Source: Cryobacterium glucosi
Lineage (GTDB): Bacteria; Actinomycetota; Actinomycetes; Actinomycetales; Microbacteriaceae
Assembly (NCBI RefSeq): GCF_004402235.1
Contig: NZ_SOFS01000043.1
Span: 62,001 to 126,000, forward strand
Length of the DNA stretch: 64,000 nt
Direction of reading: 5' to 3'
Shown here piece after piece: positions 19,054 through 27,873 of this stretch (positions are counted from its first letter, which is position 1; each line of letters begins with the position of its first letter). The position numbers and the translations under genes are program-made. Below the pieces are notes generated by a model that saw only the letters and a program-made list of their open reading frames with translations, made no database searches and was not told where the DNA came from.

Positions 19054-19986
19054 TCAAGGCGTGAGCATCGTCGCGGCGCGACCGTCGTCGCGGCGCGACC
19101 GTCGTCGCGGCGCGACCGCGCGGGCGAGCGCGTCGCGCACGGCGACGACGCCCGGCCGCTTCGTGCTCGAGCGGCGTGCCGCCGAGAAGAGGGTGCGGCG
19201 CGGGTGGCCGGGCAGGTCGACGAGGCGCACCGTGGGTTCGGCGCCGGCCCAGACCAGGTCGGGCAGGATGCCGACGGCGTTCCCCGATTCGATCAGGCGG
19301 ATGTGCGCGATCAGGTCCGCGGTCTCGAACCGGACATCGGGTTCGAACCCGGCTTCGCGGCAGAGCTGGCTCGCCCACGACCGGGAGACGGTTCCTTCCG
19401 GTTCCATGACCCACGGCATCCGCGCCAGGCCTGCGAGATCAGCGCTCGCGCTCGCGGACGGCAGCGCGAGTCGCAGCGCATCCGTCGCCAGGTTGACCCT
19501 GTCGAGGTCCGCCCTGTGGGCACGCCCGTGCCCCGGGTACTGCTCGGCGAGGACGAGGTCGAAGTCCCTGGCACTCACTTCGAACAGGCCGCGCTCCGGC
19601 TCGCGCTCGGTCACCTCGACACGCAGCTGGGGGAATTCGGCGGCCAGGAGGGTCAACGCCCGGGGGATCACGGCGTGGGACGCGGACTGGAAGACCGCCA
19701 CCCGCACGGTGCCCGAGACGGTCGTGAGCGAAGCCATCATCTCGGCCTCGGCGATCTCGAGCCGTTCGAGCAGGTGGGTGGTGTGGTCGACGAGGATCTC
19801 GGCCTGCGCTGTGAGCTGCACGCGGCGACCCACCTTGTGCAGGAGCTCGACGCCCGCCTCCTTCTCGAGCAGGGCGAGTTGCTGGGAGACCGCGGACGGG
19901 CTGTACGAGAGCGCCTCGGCGACCCCGGCGAGGGTCCCGCGGATCTTCAGTTCACGCAGCAGGCGCAACCTCCGGACGTCCAGCAT
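19054..19986 (-). CDS. LysR family regulator, probably of putA
   Basis: About 310 residues. The N-terminal winged helix LDVRRLRLLRELKIRGTLAG / ALSYSPSAVSQQLALLEKEAG is followed by a substrate-binding domain. ATG at 19986 was chosen since GGAAGG lies upstream and homologues begin close to MLDVRRL; an upstream in-frame start exists at 20019. It is divergent from putA, the usual arrangement for a proline-catabolism activator. The C-terminal codons run through three 17-bp tandem repeats (19068-19118), giving an Arg-rich tail of unusual sequence. Confidence 0.87.
   Translation of the reverse strand: MLDVRRLRLLRELKIRGTLAGVAEALSYSPSAVSQQLALLEKEAGVELLHKVGRRVQLTAQAEILVDHTTHLLERLEIAEAEMMASLTTVSGTVRVAVFQSASHAVIPRALTLLAAEFPQLRVEVTEREPERGLFEVSARDFDLVLAEQYPGHGRAHRADLDRVNLATDALRLALPSASASADLAGLARMPWVMEPEGTVSRSWASQLCREAGFEPDVRFETADLIAHIRLIESGNAVGILPDLVWAGAEPTVRLVDLPGHPRRTLFSAARRSSTKRPGVVAVRDALARAVAPRRRSRRDDGRAATMLTP
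19068..19118. repeat. Three tandem copies of a 17-bp unit in the LysR 3' end
   Basis: TCGTCGCGGCGCGACCG occurs at 19068-19084, 19085-19101 and 19102-19118 without mismatch. Seventeen is not a multiple of three, so each copy is read in a different frame, and a gain or loss would change the last ~20 residues of the regulator and its stop. Confidence 0.9.
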
Positions 19987-20149
19987 CCCGTGCACCTTCC
20001 GCTCGGCTCCATTGCACACAAATCCTAACCACTACTCTGCACAAACGGTCGCTTTTACTTATCGGAAGTTCCCGCGACACTGGACTCAGATTCCGTCCCC
20101 CCGGAACGGCTCCCGGCCGTTGCGCGAGCGAAAGACTACCCTCGTGACC
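19987..20149. promoter_or_regulatory. LysR-putA divergent intergenic region
   Basis: About 160 bp between the chosen LysR start (19986) and the putA ATG (20150). It is locally less G+C-rich (around 20020-20075) than its surroundings, and holds repeated CACAAA words (near 20017 and 20040). LysR regulators bind such gaps at T-N11-A sites; I cannot single out one site with confidence. Confidence 0.5.
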
Positions 20150-23100
20150 ATGAGCAACTCACCGTCCGTCGTGCACCAGGCCCAGAGCGCGGAGGTTGTC
20201 ACGCTCGTCAGGAAGTGGCTCGCGGAGAGCACCGCCATTCCGGCGGACGTCTCCGCGGAACGCCTCGCCGGCGTGCTCAAGGACCCGAACGGCCTCGACT
20301 TCACGGTCGGCTTCGTCGACGGCGTCATGCGCCCCCAGGACCTCATGGTCGCCGGCTACAACCTGCAGGCCGTCGCGAAGAAGGCCCCCGGCTTCCTGCC
20401 AGGGTACCTGCGCGGCGCCATCGGCCTCGGCGGCGTGCTCGGCCCCGTGCTGCCGTGGGTCGTCATCCCGGCCGCCCGCAAGGTGCTGCGACAGATGGTC
20501 GGCCACCTCGTCGTCGACGCGACGCCGGACAAGCTCGGTCCCGCGATCGCGAGCCTGCGCGAATCCGGCAACCGGCTCAACATCAACCTGCTCGGCGAGG
20601 CCGTGCTCGGAGAGAAGGAAGCCCTCCGCAGGCTCGAGGGCACGAGGGAACTGCTCGCCCGCCCCGACGTCGACTACGTCTCGATCAAGGTGTCTTCGAT
20701 CGCGAGCCAGCTCTCGATGTGGTCGTTCGACGAGGCCGTGACCCGGGTCGTCGAGAGGCTGACCCCGCTCTACGAGCTCGCCGTGGCATCCGCTGTGCCG
20801 AAGTTCATCAACCTCGACATGGAGGAGTACCGCGACCTCGACCTCACGATCGCGGTCTTCGAACGCATCCTGGACCAGCCCCGCCTGCTCGGCCTCGAGG
20901 CCGGCATTGTGCTGCAGGCGTACCTGCCCGACGCGCTCGGCGCCCTCCAGGGCCTGACCCACTGGGCGCAGAACCGGCGCGCGGCCGGGGGAGCCCCGAT
21001 CAAGGTGCGCGTCGTCAAGGGCGCCAACCTCGCCATGGAACACGTCGACGCGATCGTGCACGACTGGCCGCTCGCGACCTACGGCACCAAGCAGGACGCG
21101 GACACGAACTACAAGCGGGTGCTCAACTGGGCGCTGACCCCGCAGAACACGGATGCCGTCCGCATCGGCGTCGCCGGGCACAACCTCTTCGACGTGGCGT
21201 GGGCCCACCTCCTCGCCAAGCGGCGCGGCGTCGACGACCGGGTCGAGTTCGAGATGCTGCTGGGCATGGCGACGAGCCAGGCAGAGGCCGTGAGCCGGGA
21301 CGTCGGCAGGCTGCTGCTCTACACGCCCGTCGTCAACCCGGCCGAGTTCGACGTGGCGATCAGCTACCTGATCCGCCGCCTCGAGGAGAACGCGAGCCAG
21401 GACAACTTCATGTCCGCCGTGTTCGAACTCACGACCTCGCCCCCGCTCTTCGAACGCGAGAAGGAGCGCTTCCTCGCCTCACTCCGGGCTCTCGAATCAT
21501 CGGCCGGCCCCGAGGCCTTCGTGCCAGCGCCGAACCGAAGCCAGGACCGTTCTGCGGTCACCCAGCTCGAGGCGACAGAGTCGGCGGCCGAAGCGGCGCA
21601 GCACACCGACGATGACCTCGGCCTCACCAATGCCGTGCTCGGCTTCACCCGCGGCTCGCTCAGCGACACGGCCGCGGTCCTGACCCACGCGGGCGCGGGC
21701 GACGTGGCCGCCGGCATCCGCCGTTTCCACAACGAGCCGGACACCGACCCCTCGCTTCCGGCGAACCGCGCGTGGGGGCGCCGGATCCTCGCCCAGGTCG
21801 AGGGGTCACGCCTCGGCATCGACACGATCCTCGCCGCCCGCGTCGATACAGAGGAACAGCTCGACGCCATCATCGACACCGTCGCCGCGAGCGGCAACGA
21901 ATGGGGCCAGCGCCCCGGCGGGGAGCGGGCCGCGATCCTGCACCGCGCCGGCCTCGCGCTCGCCGCGAACCGCGACCGCCTGATCGAGGTGATGGCCGCA
22001 GAGACCGGCAAGACCATCGCAGAGGGCGACCCCGAGGTGAGCGAGGCTATCGACTTCGCGCACTACTACGCCGAGAGCGCCCGGGCGCTCGACGCCGTGC
22101 AGGGCGCCATCTTCGTGCCCCCGCGCCTCACCGTCGTGACCCCGCCGTGGAACTTCCCCGTCGCGATCTCCGCCGGCGGGGTGCTCGCCGCACTCGCGGC
22201 AGGCTCCGGCGTCATCGTGAAGCCCGCGAAGCTCGCCCAGCGCTCCGGAGCGGTCATGGTCGAGGCGCTCTGGGAGGCCGGAGTGCCCCGCGACCTCCTC
22301 GCGCTCGTCGACCTCGCCGACCGGGAGCTCGGCACCCGGCTGATCGGGCACCCCGCGGTCGACCGGGTCATCCTCACCGGAGCATACGAAACCGCGCAGC
22401 TGTTCCGGAGCTTCCGCGAGGACCTGCCGCTGCTCGCAGAGACGAGCGGCAAGAACGCGATCATTGTGACCCCGTCCGCCGACCTCGACCTCGCCGCCGC
22501 CGACGTCGTCAAGAGCGCGTTCGGGCACGCCGGACAGAAGTGTTCCGCAGCGAGCCTCGTCATCCTCGTCGGTTCCGTCGCCAGGTCCGAGCGTTTCCTC
22601 GGCCAGCTCGTCGATGCCGCGACGAGCCTGCGGGTCGGACGACCCTCCGACCCGGTCACCCAGATGGGCCCGCTCATCGAACCTGCCAACGGCAAGCTCC
22701 TGCACGCCCTCACCGAACTCGGCGTCGGCGAGAGCTGGCTCGTCGAACCGAAACAGCAGGGCGAGGACGGCGCGCTGTGGTCGCCGGGCATCCGCACGGG
22801 AGTCGCTCCCGGTTCCTACTTCCACCTCACCGAGTTCTTCGGGCCCGTGCTGGGAGTGATGCATGCGCGCACACTCGAGGAAGCCATCCGCTTTCAGAAC
22901 GCGGTCGACTACGGGCTCACCTCCGGACTGCACTCGCTCGATCCCGAGGAACTCGCGACCTGGCTCGAGACGATCGAGGCGGGCAACCTGTACGTCAACC
23001 GGGGGATCACGGGCGCGATCGTGCAGCGCCAGCCGTTCGGCGGCTGGAAGCGCTCGTCGGTGGGAGCAGGCACGAAGGCCGGCGGCCCGAACTATCTCTA

Positions 23101-23776
23101 CGGCCTCGGCAGCTGGGTGACCAACCCGGGCAGGAACAGTTCGACCCTGCACCTGCGCGGCCTCGAACCGAGCGTCACGCAGCTCATCGAGGGGTCGCAG
23201 CCCGTGCTCGACTATGCCGACTTCGACGTACTGCGCCGCTCGGCCCTCAGCGACGCGCTCGCCTGGCGCGAGGAGTTCGCGGCGGTCAGGGACGTCTCCG
23301 CGCTCGGCGTCGAACGCAACCTGTTCCGCTACCGGACGTTGCCCGTCACGGTGCGCCTCGCCGAGGACGGCACCCTGTCGAACCTGCTGCGGGTGCTCAT
23401 CGCCGCGACCCTCTCGAAGTCGCGTTTCACGGTGTCGAGCGCGCTGCCGATGCCGCCGATCGTGCGGGGCGCCCTCGCCGAGCGTGAGATCCCGGTCACG
23501 GTCGAGAGCGACGCCGAATGGCTCGCCCGCGCCGCAGCCGGCGGCATCACGACGAGCCGGGTTCGGCTGATCGGCGGCGACCCGCTGACCGGGGCGACGG
23601 ATGCGGCGGCCCAGCTCGCGCACGCCCTCCGCGGCAGCCCCGACGTGGCCGTCTACGCCCACCCGGTCACCCAGGCAGGCAGGGTCGAGTTGTTGCCGTT
23701 CCTCCGTGAGCAGGCGATCTCGATCACGGCGCACCGCTTCGGCAACCCGAGCACCCTCTCCGCCGGCATCATCTGA
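20150..23776 (+). CDS. putA: Bifunctional proline dehydrogenase / L-glutamate gamma-semialdehyde dehydrogenase
   Basis: Oxidises proline to P5C (FAD, membrane-associated) and then P5C to glutamate (NAD+). 1208 residues. The proline-dehydrogenase barrel (about 40-400) includes VDYVSIKVSSIASQ, RVVKGANLAMEHVD and the RRLEENAS tail. The aldehyde-dehydrogenase half has PPWNFPVAIS (about 664), LAETSGKNA (about 762) and the catalytic cysteine in FGHAGQKCSAAS (about 798). About 190 further residues follow. No N-terminal DNA-binding domain is present, consistent with the separate divergent LysR gene. GTG at 20144 is an alternative start. It could also finish arginine breakdown with rocD. Confidence 0.95.
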   Translation: MSNSPSVVHQAQSAEVVTLVRKWLAESTAIPADVSAERLAGVLKDPNGLDFTVGFVDGVMRPQDLMVAGYNLQAVAKKAPGFLPGYLRGAIGLGGVLGPVLPWVVIPAARKVLRQMVGHLVVDATPDKLGPAIASLRESGNRLNINLLGEAVLGEKEALRRLEGTRELLARPDVDYVSIKVSSIASQLSMWSFDEAVTRVVERLTPLYELAVASAVPKFINLDMEEYRDLDLTIAVFERILDQPRLLGLEAGIVLQAYLPDALGALQGLTHWAQNRRAAGGAPIKVRVVKGANLAMEHVDAIVHDWPLATYGTKQDADTNYKRVLNWALTPQNTDAVRIGVAGHNLFDVAWAHLLAKRRGVDDRVEFEMLLGMATSQAEAVSRDVGRLLLYTPVVNPAEFDVAISYLIRRLEENASQDNFMSAVFELTTSPPLFEREKERFLASLRALESSAGPEAFVPAPNRSQDRSAVTQLEATESAAEAAQHTDDDLGLTNAVLGFTRGSLSDTAAVLTHAGAGDVAAGIRRFHNEPDTDPSLPANRAWGRRILAQVEGSRLGIDTILAARVDTEEQLDAIIDTVAASGNEWGQRPGGERAAILHRAGLALAANRDRLIEVMAAETGKTIAEGDPEVSEAIDFAHYYAESARALDAVQGAIFVPPRLTVVTPPWNFPVAISAGGVLAALAAGSGVIVKPAKLAQRSGAVMVEALWEAGVPRDLLALVDLADRELGTRLIGHPAVDRVILTGAYETAQLFRSFREDLPLLAETSGKNAIIVTPSADLDLAAADVVKSAFGHAGQKCSAASLVILVGSVARSERFLGQLVDAATSLRVGRPSDPVTQMGPLIEPANGKLLHALTELGVGESWLVEPKQQGEDGALWSPGIRTGVAPGSYFHLTEFFGPVLGVMHARTLEEAIRFQNAVDYGLTSGLHSLDPEELATWLETIEAGNLYVNRGITGAIVQRQPFGGWKRSSVGAGTKAGGPNYLYGLGSWVTNPGRNSSTLHLRGLEPSVTQLIEGSQPVLDYADFDVLRRSALSDALAWREEFAAVRDVSALGVERNLFRYRTLPVTVRLAEDGTLSNLLRVLIAATLSKSRFTVSSALPMPPIVRGALAEREIPVTVESDAEWLARAAAGGITTSRVRLIGGDPLTGATDAAAQLAHALRGSPDVAVYAHPVTQAGRVELLPFLREQAISITAHRFGNPSTLSAGII

Positions 23777-23808
23777 CCGCCCCGCCCCGCCCCGCGCGCT
23801 CACCCGAA

Positions 23809-23871
23809 CCGCGAGAGCGGAGATTTGGCCCTTAAACCACGATGTTAAGGGCCAAAACTCCGCTCTCGCGG
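23809..23871. repeat. 63-bp palindrome A (CGCGAGAG family)
   Basis: Inverted repeat with 27-bp arms (23809-23835, 23845-23871), one A-A mismatch and a 9-nt loop. It begins CCGCGAGAGC and ends GCTCTCGCGG. It lies 33 bp after the putA stop. No T-tract follows. Related elements are at 35945, 45921, 50841 and 59521. Confidence 0.9.
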
Positions 23872-23995
23872 ACGGGGTGGGCGGTCAGGGGGGAGCGGCA
23901 CACAGCCTGCATACGAGGAACGATCAGTTGAGTGGGGGATAATACCGGGGACCGTGGCGTGCCAGCGGCGCCACAATTCGACAGGGGAACAGCAC

Positions 23996-25018
23996 TTGGA
24001 CGGAAACGCAACGACGTCGCACACAAACGTCGCGCTCTTGGCGGTCGCGAGCACCCTCGCACCGATCGTCACTACCTCGATCGAGATCGACCGTCGACTG
24101 CAGCCGGCCCTGAAACGCCTGCGTCTCCCGAGCGGCCTGCTCCAGCGCGTCGCCGGCGTCTACGAACGCCGCAACTGGGGCAGCGACCTCGCCTTCGACG
24201 ACGCGGCCGTGTCAGCGGGCAAGCGTGCCCTGCGCGACGCGGGCGTCGAGCCGGGCCAGGTCGGTCTCCTGATCAACACCTCGGTCACCCGCAAGCACCT
24301 CGAGCCCTCCGTCGCCGTGCGCATCCACCACGGCCTCGGCCTGCCGTCGTCCGCCACCAACTTCGACATCGCGAACGCGTGCCTCGGGTTCGTGAACGGG
24401 ATGACCCTCGCCGCGCAGCTGATCGACTCCGGCCAGGTCGACTACGCCGTGGTGATCGACGGCGAAGACGCCGACGAAATCCAGTCCAACACGATCGACC
24501 GGCTCGGGCGGCCCGACATCGGCCGCAAGGACTTCATGAGCGAATTCGCGAGCCTGACCCTCGGGTCAGGGGCGGCCGCGGCCGTCCTCGGACGTGCAGA
24601 CCGGCATCCGGAAGGCCATCGCATGCTCGGCGGCGTCACCCGCGCCGCTACCCAGTTCAACGGGCTCTGCGTCGGCAGCGTCGACGGCATGTTCACCGAC
24701 GCCAAGGCGTTGCTCAAGGGCGGCATGGAACTGGTCGTGTCGGCCTGGACGGAGGCGAAGCGCGACTGGAACTGGTCGAGCATGGACCGCTACATCCTGC
24801 ACCAGGTCTCTGACGTGCACACCAACGCGATCGTGAAGGCCACCGGGCTCGACCGGGCGAGGGTGCCCCTCACCTACCCGCTGTTCGGCAACGTCGGGCC
24901 GGCGTCGATCCCGATCACCCTGGCCGAAGAGGCCAAGACCCTGCGTCGCGGCGACCGGGTGCTGCTCATGGGGGTCGGCTCCGGCCTCAACACCGCCATG
25001 ATGGAACTGGCCTGGTGA
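23996..25018 (+). CDS. oleA: Acyl-CoA condensing thiolase of olefin biosynthesis
   Basis: Head-to-head condensation of two fatty acyl-CoAs to a beta-keto acid, the first step of long-chain olefin synthesis. 340 residues, related to FabH. The nucleophile cysteine is in FDIANACLGFVNGM (about residue 128); histidine in YILHQVSD (about 268) and asparagine in PLFGNVGPAS complete the thiolase site. The TTG at 23996 is preferred: AGGGGA precedes it and the product MDGNATTSHTNVALLAV matches how OleA proteins begin; GTG at 23954 is the alternative. The stop overlaps the next start by GTGA, so it is the first gene of an oleA-oleBC-oleD operon. Confidence 0.9.
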   Translation: MDGNATTSHTNVALLAVASTLAPIVTTSIEIDRRLQPALKRLRLPSGLLQRVAGVYERRNWGSDLAFDDAAVSAGKRALRDAGVEPGQVGLLINTSVTRKHLEPSVAVRIHHGLGLPSSATNFDIANACLGFVNGMTLAAQLIDSGQVDYAVVIDGEDADEIQSNTIDRLGRPDIGRKDFMSEFASLTLGSGAAAAVLGRADRHPEGHRMLGGVTRAATQFNGLCVGSVDGMFTDAKALLKGGMELVVSAWTEAKRDWNWSSMDRYILHQVSDVHTNAIVKATGLDRARVPLTYPLFGNVGPASIPITLAEEAKTLRRGDRVLLMGVGSGLNTAMMELAW

Positions 25019-27873
25019 CCGGCCGCACCATGACCCACCCCCGGCAACAGCACCAGTACCGCCTGCCGCGCGCCGCTGCGACGCCCGCGCCGGCGTCCCT
25101 GCCGCCCGAGGGGCTGCCGGGACTCGACCCCGCGTTCTCGAGGCTGGTCGAGGCAGGGGAGCCGGGCGCCGGCATCCGCACCTGGCACCTGCTCGACAAC
25201 GGGCCCGTGCTCGCGTCCCGCGGCATCACCCCGGTCGGCACGGTGCTGTGCGTGCACGGGAACCCGACCTGGTCGTACCTGTGGCGGTCGCTCGTGACGC
25301 AGGCGACGGATGCCGCCACGCGCGGCGAAGAGGCCTGGCGCGTGATCGCCGTCGACCAGCTCGAGATGGGCTTCTCCGAGCGCACCGGGACGGTGCGCCC
25401 GCTCGCCCGCCGGGTCGCAGACCTGGGCGACCTCACGGACGCGCTCGGCGCGGAACCGCTGGGACTCACCGGCCCGGTCGTCACCTTCGGCCACGACTGG
25501 GGCGGAGTCGTCTCGCTCGGCTGGGCGATCGACCACCCGGACCTGCTCGCGGGCGTGCTGCTGCTCAATACCGCCGTGCACCAGCCGGAGGACGCCGCGA
25601 TCCCGGCGCCCCTGCGGCTGGCACTCCAGGGCGGCGTGCTCGGCACCGCGACCGTCACGACGCCCGCGTTCCTCGACACGACGCTCGCGCTCGCGCATCC
25701 GCCGCTGTCCGCCGCCGTCAAACGCGCCTACCGGGCGCCGTACCGGGGAGCGGCCCGCCGGGGCGGGATCGGCGCGTTCGTCGCCGACATCCCGGTCGGT
25801 CCCGGATCCGTCAGCACGCCGGAACTCGACCGCATCGCCTCTGGCCTTCGCGGCCTCGAGGTGCCGGCCCTGCTGCTCTGGGGTCCCACCGATCCGATCT
25901 TCAGCGACCGGTATCTCGACGATCTCCTCGACCGACTGCCCGACGCCGACGTTCACCGCTTCGAGGGGGCCGGGCACCTGGTGGCCGAGGACGTCGACTA
26001 CGCCGCGGCCGCACTGACCTGGCTCGCCGACCGCGCCCCGCTCGCCGCCGTGCCCGCCGCCCTCACCGCCGCCGGGCCCGTTCCGGTCGAGAGCGCACGA
26101 TCAGCAGGTCACTCTCGACCGGAACAGGACGTTTCGGACGGGGAACCCGCGCCCGAATCCGGCCGCGGCGACTACCGGCCGCTCTGGCACTACCTCGATG
26201 AATTCCGGGAGAGCGACGACATCGCCCTCGTCGACATGGCGCCCGGTCACGGTGCCGCCCAGCTCAGCGTCAGCTGGCGCGAGCTGTCCGCGCGCGTGCG
26301 CCGGCTGGCCGCAGGGCTCTACCAGATCGGCGTCCGCAAGGGCGACCGGGTCTCGCTTCTCGTTCCTCCGGGCGCCGACCTCACGGCCGTGTTGTATGCC
26401 TGCGTGCGCATCGGCGCCGTCGTCGTGGTCGCGGATGCCGGTCTCGGCCTCCGCGGCCTGACCCGGGCCGTCCGGGGCGCGCGCCCAGACCACGTCATTG
26501 GAGCGACCCCCGGGTTGGTCGCCGCCCGGGCGCTCGGCTGGCCCGGCCAGAAGATCGCCGCGGTCACCCTCGCCAGGCCGCTTGCCAGGCTCCTCGACGT
26601 CTCCTTCACCGTCGCCGAGCTGGAGTCGCTCGGCGCGGATGAGGGCCTGCCACCAGAGCCCACCGCGGCAGACACGGCAGCCGTGCTCTTCACGTCCGGG
26701 TCGACAGGGCCGGCCAAGGGCGTCGTCTACACGAACGGCCAGCTCGCCGCGGTCAGCCGGGCGCTTCGCGAGCAGTACGGCGTGGGCCCAGGGACGGGCC
26801 TCGTCGCCGGCTTCGCGCCGTTCGCCCTCCTCGGCCCCGCCCTCGGCGCACGCTCGGTGACCCCCGACATGGACGTCACGTCGCCGAAGACGCTCACCGC
26901 GACCGCGGTGGCCGCCGCTGTCGCCGCGATCGACGCATCCGTCGTGTTCCTGTCTCCGGCAGCCCTCACGAACGTCGTCGCGACCGCGGCACGCCTCACC
27001 CCCGCCGACCGGGCGTCTCTCGCCGCGGTGCGCAGCTTCCTGTCCGCAGGCGCGCCGGTCGCAGAGCCGCTCCTCGCGGCCGCAGCGCGGTTGATGCCGG
27101 ACGCGACAGCGCATACCCCGTACGGCATGACCGAGGGCCTCCTGATGACGGATATCACCCTCGAGGGCATCCGGGTCGCGACCGCGGCCTCCGCTGGCGG
27201 CGTCTGCGTGGGATGCCCGACCGGGACCACCCGGATCCGGATCAGCGCTCTCGACGACCGGGGCGCGGCCACAGGCGCACTGTCCGAGGAGACCGGTGTC
27301 ACCGGTGAGATCGTCGTCTCCGCGCCCCACGTCGAAGACCACTACGACCGGCTCTGGCTCACCGACCGGGCCGCCAGGCGCGGCGCGATCGCGGGCGAAC
27401 GCTGGCACCGCACCGGCGACGTCGGCCACCTCGACGCCGACGGCCGGCTCTGGGTCGAGGGCCGGCTGCCGCACGTCATCGTCACCGCGGAGGGCGTCGT
27501 CACGCCGGTCGGCCCCGAGCAGGCCATCGAACGCGTTCGTCTGACCCCGCGCGATGCGGTCACCGCGGGCATGTCCGGCAGGCCGAACCCCGGACACCCC
27601 GGTGTCGCCCGTGCGGCCCTCGTCGGGGTCGGACCGGTGGGCACCCAACAGCTGGTCGCCGTCGTCGAGACGAGCCCGCCCGCCCGGCGGGTCGGACTCG
27701 CGACGGAGGCACTCGCTGCCGCGATCCGAACGGCATCGCCGGCACCTCTCGCTGCGGTGCTCGTGGTTCCCCAGCTGCCGACGGACATCCGGCACAATTC
27801 CAAGATCGACCGCAGCCGGCTCGCCCGGTGGGCGGGCGGCATCCTCTCCGGCGGGCGGATGACGCGACCGTGA
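25015..27873 (+). CDS. oleBC: Fused OleB (beta-lactone decarboxylase) and OleC (beta-lactone synthetase)
   Basis: 952-residue two-enzyme fusion. The N-terminal alpha/beta-hydrolase (about 40-345) resembles haloalkane dehalogenases: HGNPTWSYLW, nucleophile Asp in FGHDWGG (about 161), LLLWGPTDPIF, and His in FEGAGHLVAED. After a linker rich in Ala/Pro/Glu, the AMP-forming domain (about 380-945) has VLFTSGSTGPAKGVVYTNGQ (about 560), TPYGMTEGLL (about 703) and RWHRTGDVGHLDADGRLWVEGR. OleC closes a beta-hydroxy acid to a beta-lactone with ATP; OleB removes CO2 to give the alkene. A single-chain OleBC is known from Actinobacteria such as Micrococcus. Starts inside oleA's stop (GTGA) and overlaps oleD the same way. 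Confidence 0.9.
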   Translation: MTGRTMTHPRQQHQYRLPRAAATPAPASLPPEGLPGLDPAFSRLVEAGEPGAGIRTWHLLDNGPVLASRGITPVGTVLCVHGNPTWSYLWRSLVTQATDAATRGEEAWRVIAVDQLEMGFSERTGTVRPLARRVADLGDLTDALGAEPLGLTGPVVTFGHDWGGVVSLGWAIDHPDLLAGVLLLNTAVHQPEDAAIPAPLRLALQGGVLGTATVTTPAFLDTTLALAHPPLSAAVKRAYRAPYRGAARRGGIGAFVADIPVGPGSVSTPELDRIASGLRGLEVPALLLWGPTDPIFSDRYLDDLLDRLPDADVHRFEGAGHLVAEDVDYAAAALTWLADRAPLAAVPAALTAAGPVPVESARSAGHSRPEQDVSDGEPAPESGRGDYRPLWHYLDEFRESDDIALVDMAPGHGAAQLSVSWRELSARVRRLAAGLYQIGVRKGDRVSLLVPPGADLTAVLYACVRIGAVVVVADAGLGLRGLTRAVRGARPDHVIGATPGLVAARALGWPGQKIAAVTLARPLARLLDVSFTVAELESLGADEGLPPEPTAADTAAVLFTSGSTGPAKGVVYTNGQLAAVSRALREQYGVGPGTGLVAGFAPFALLGPALGARSVTPDMDVTSPKTLTATAVAAAVAAIDASVVFLSPAALTNVVATAARLTPADRASLAAVRSFLSAGAPVAEPLLAAAARLMPDATAHTPYGMTEGLLMTDITLEGIRVATAASAGGVCVGCPTGTTRIRISALDDRGAATGALSEETGVTGEIVVSAPHVEDHYDRLWLTDRAARRGAIAGERWHRTGDVGHLDADGRLWVEGRLPHVIVTAEGVVTPVGPEQAIERVRLTPRDAVTAGMSGRPNPGHPGVARAALVGVGPVGTQQLVAVVETSPPARRVGLATEALAAAIRTASPAPLAAVLVVPQLPTDIRHNSKIDRSRLARWAGGILSGGRMTRP

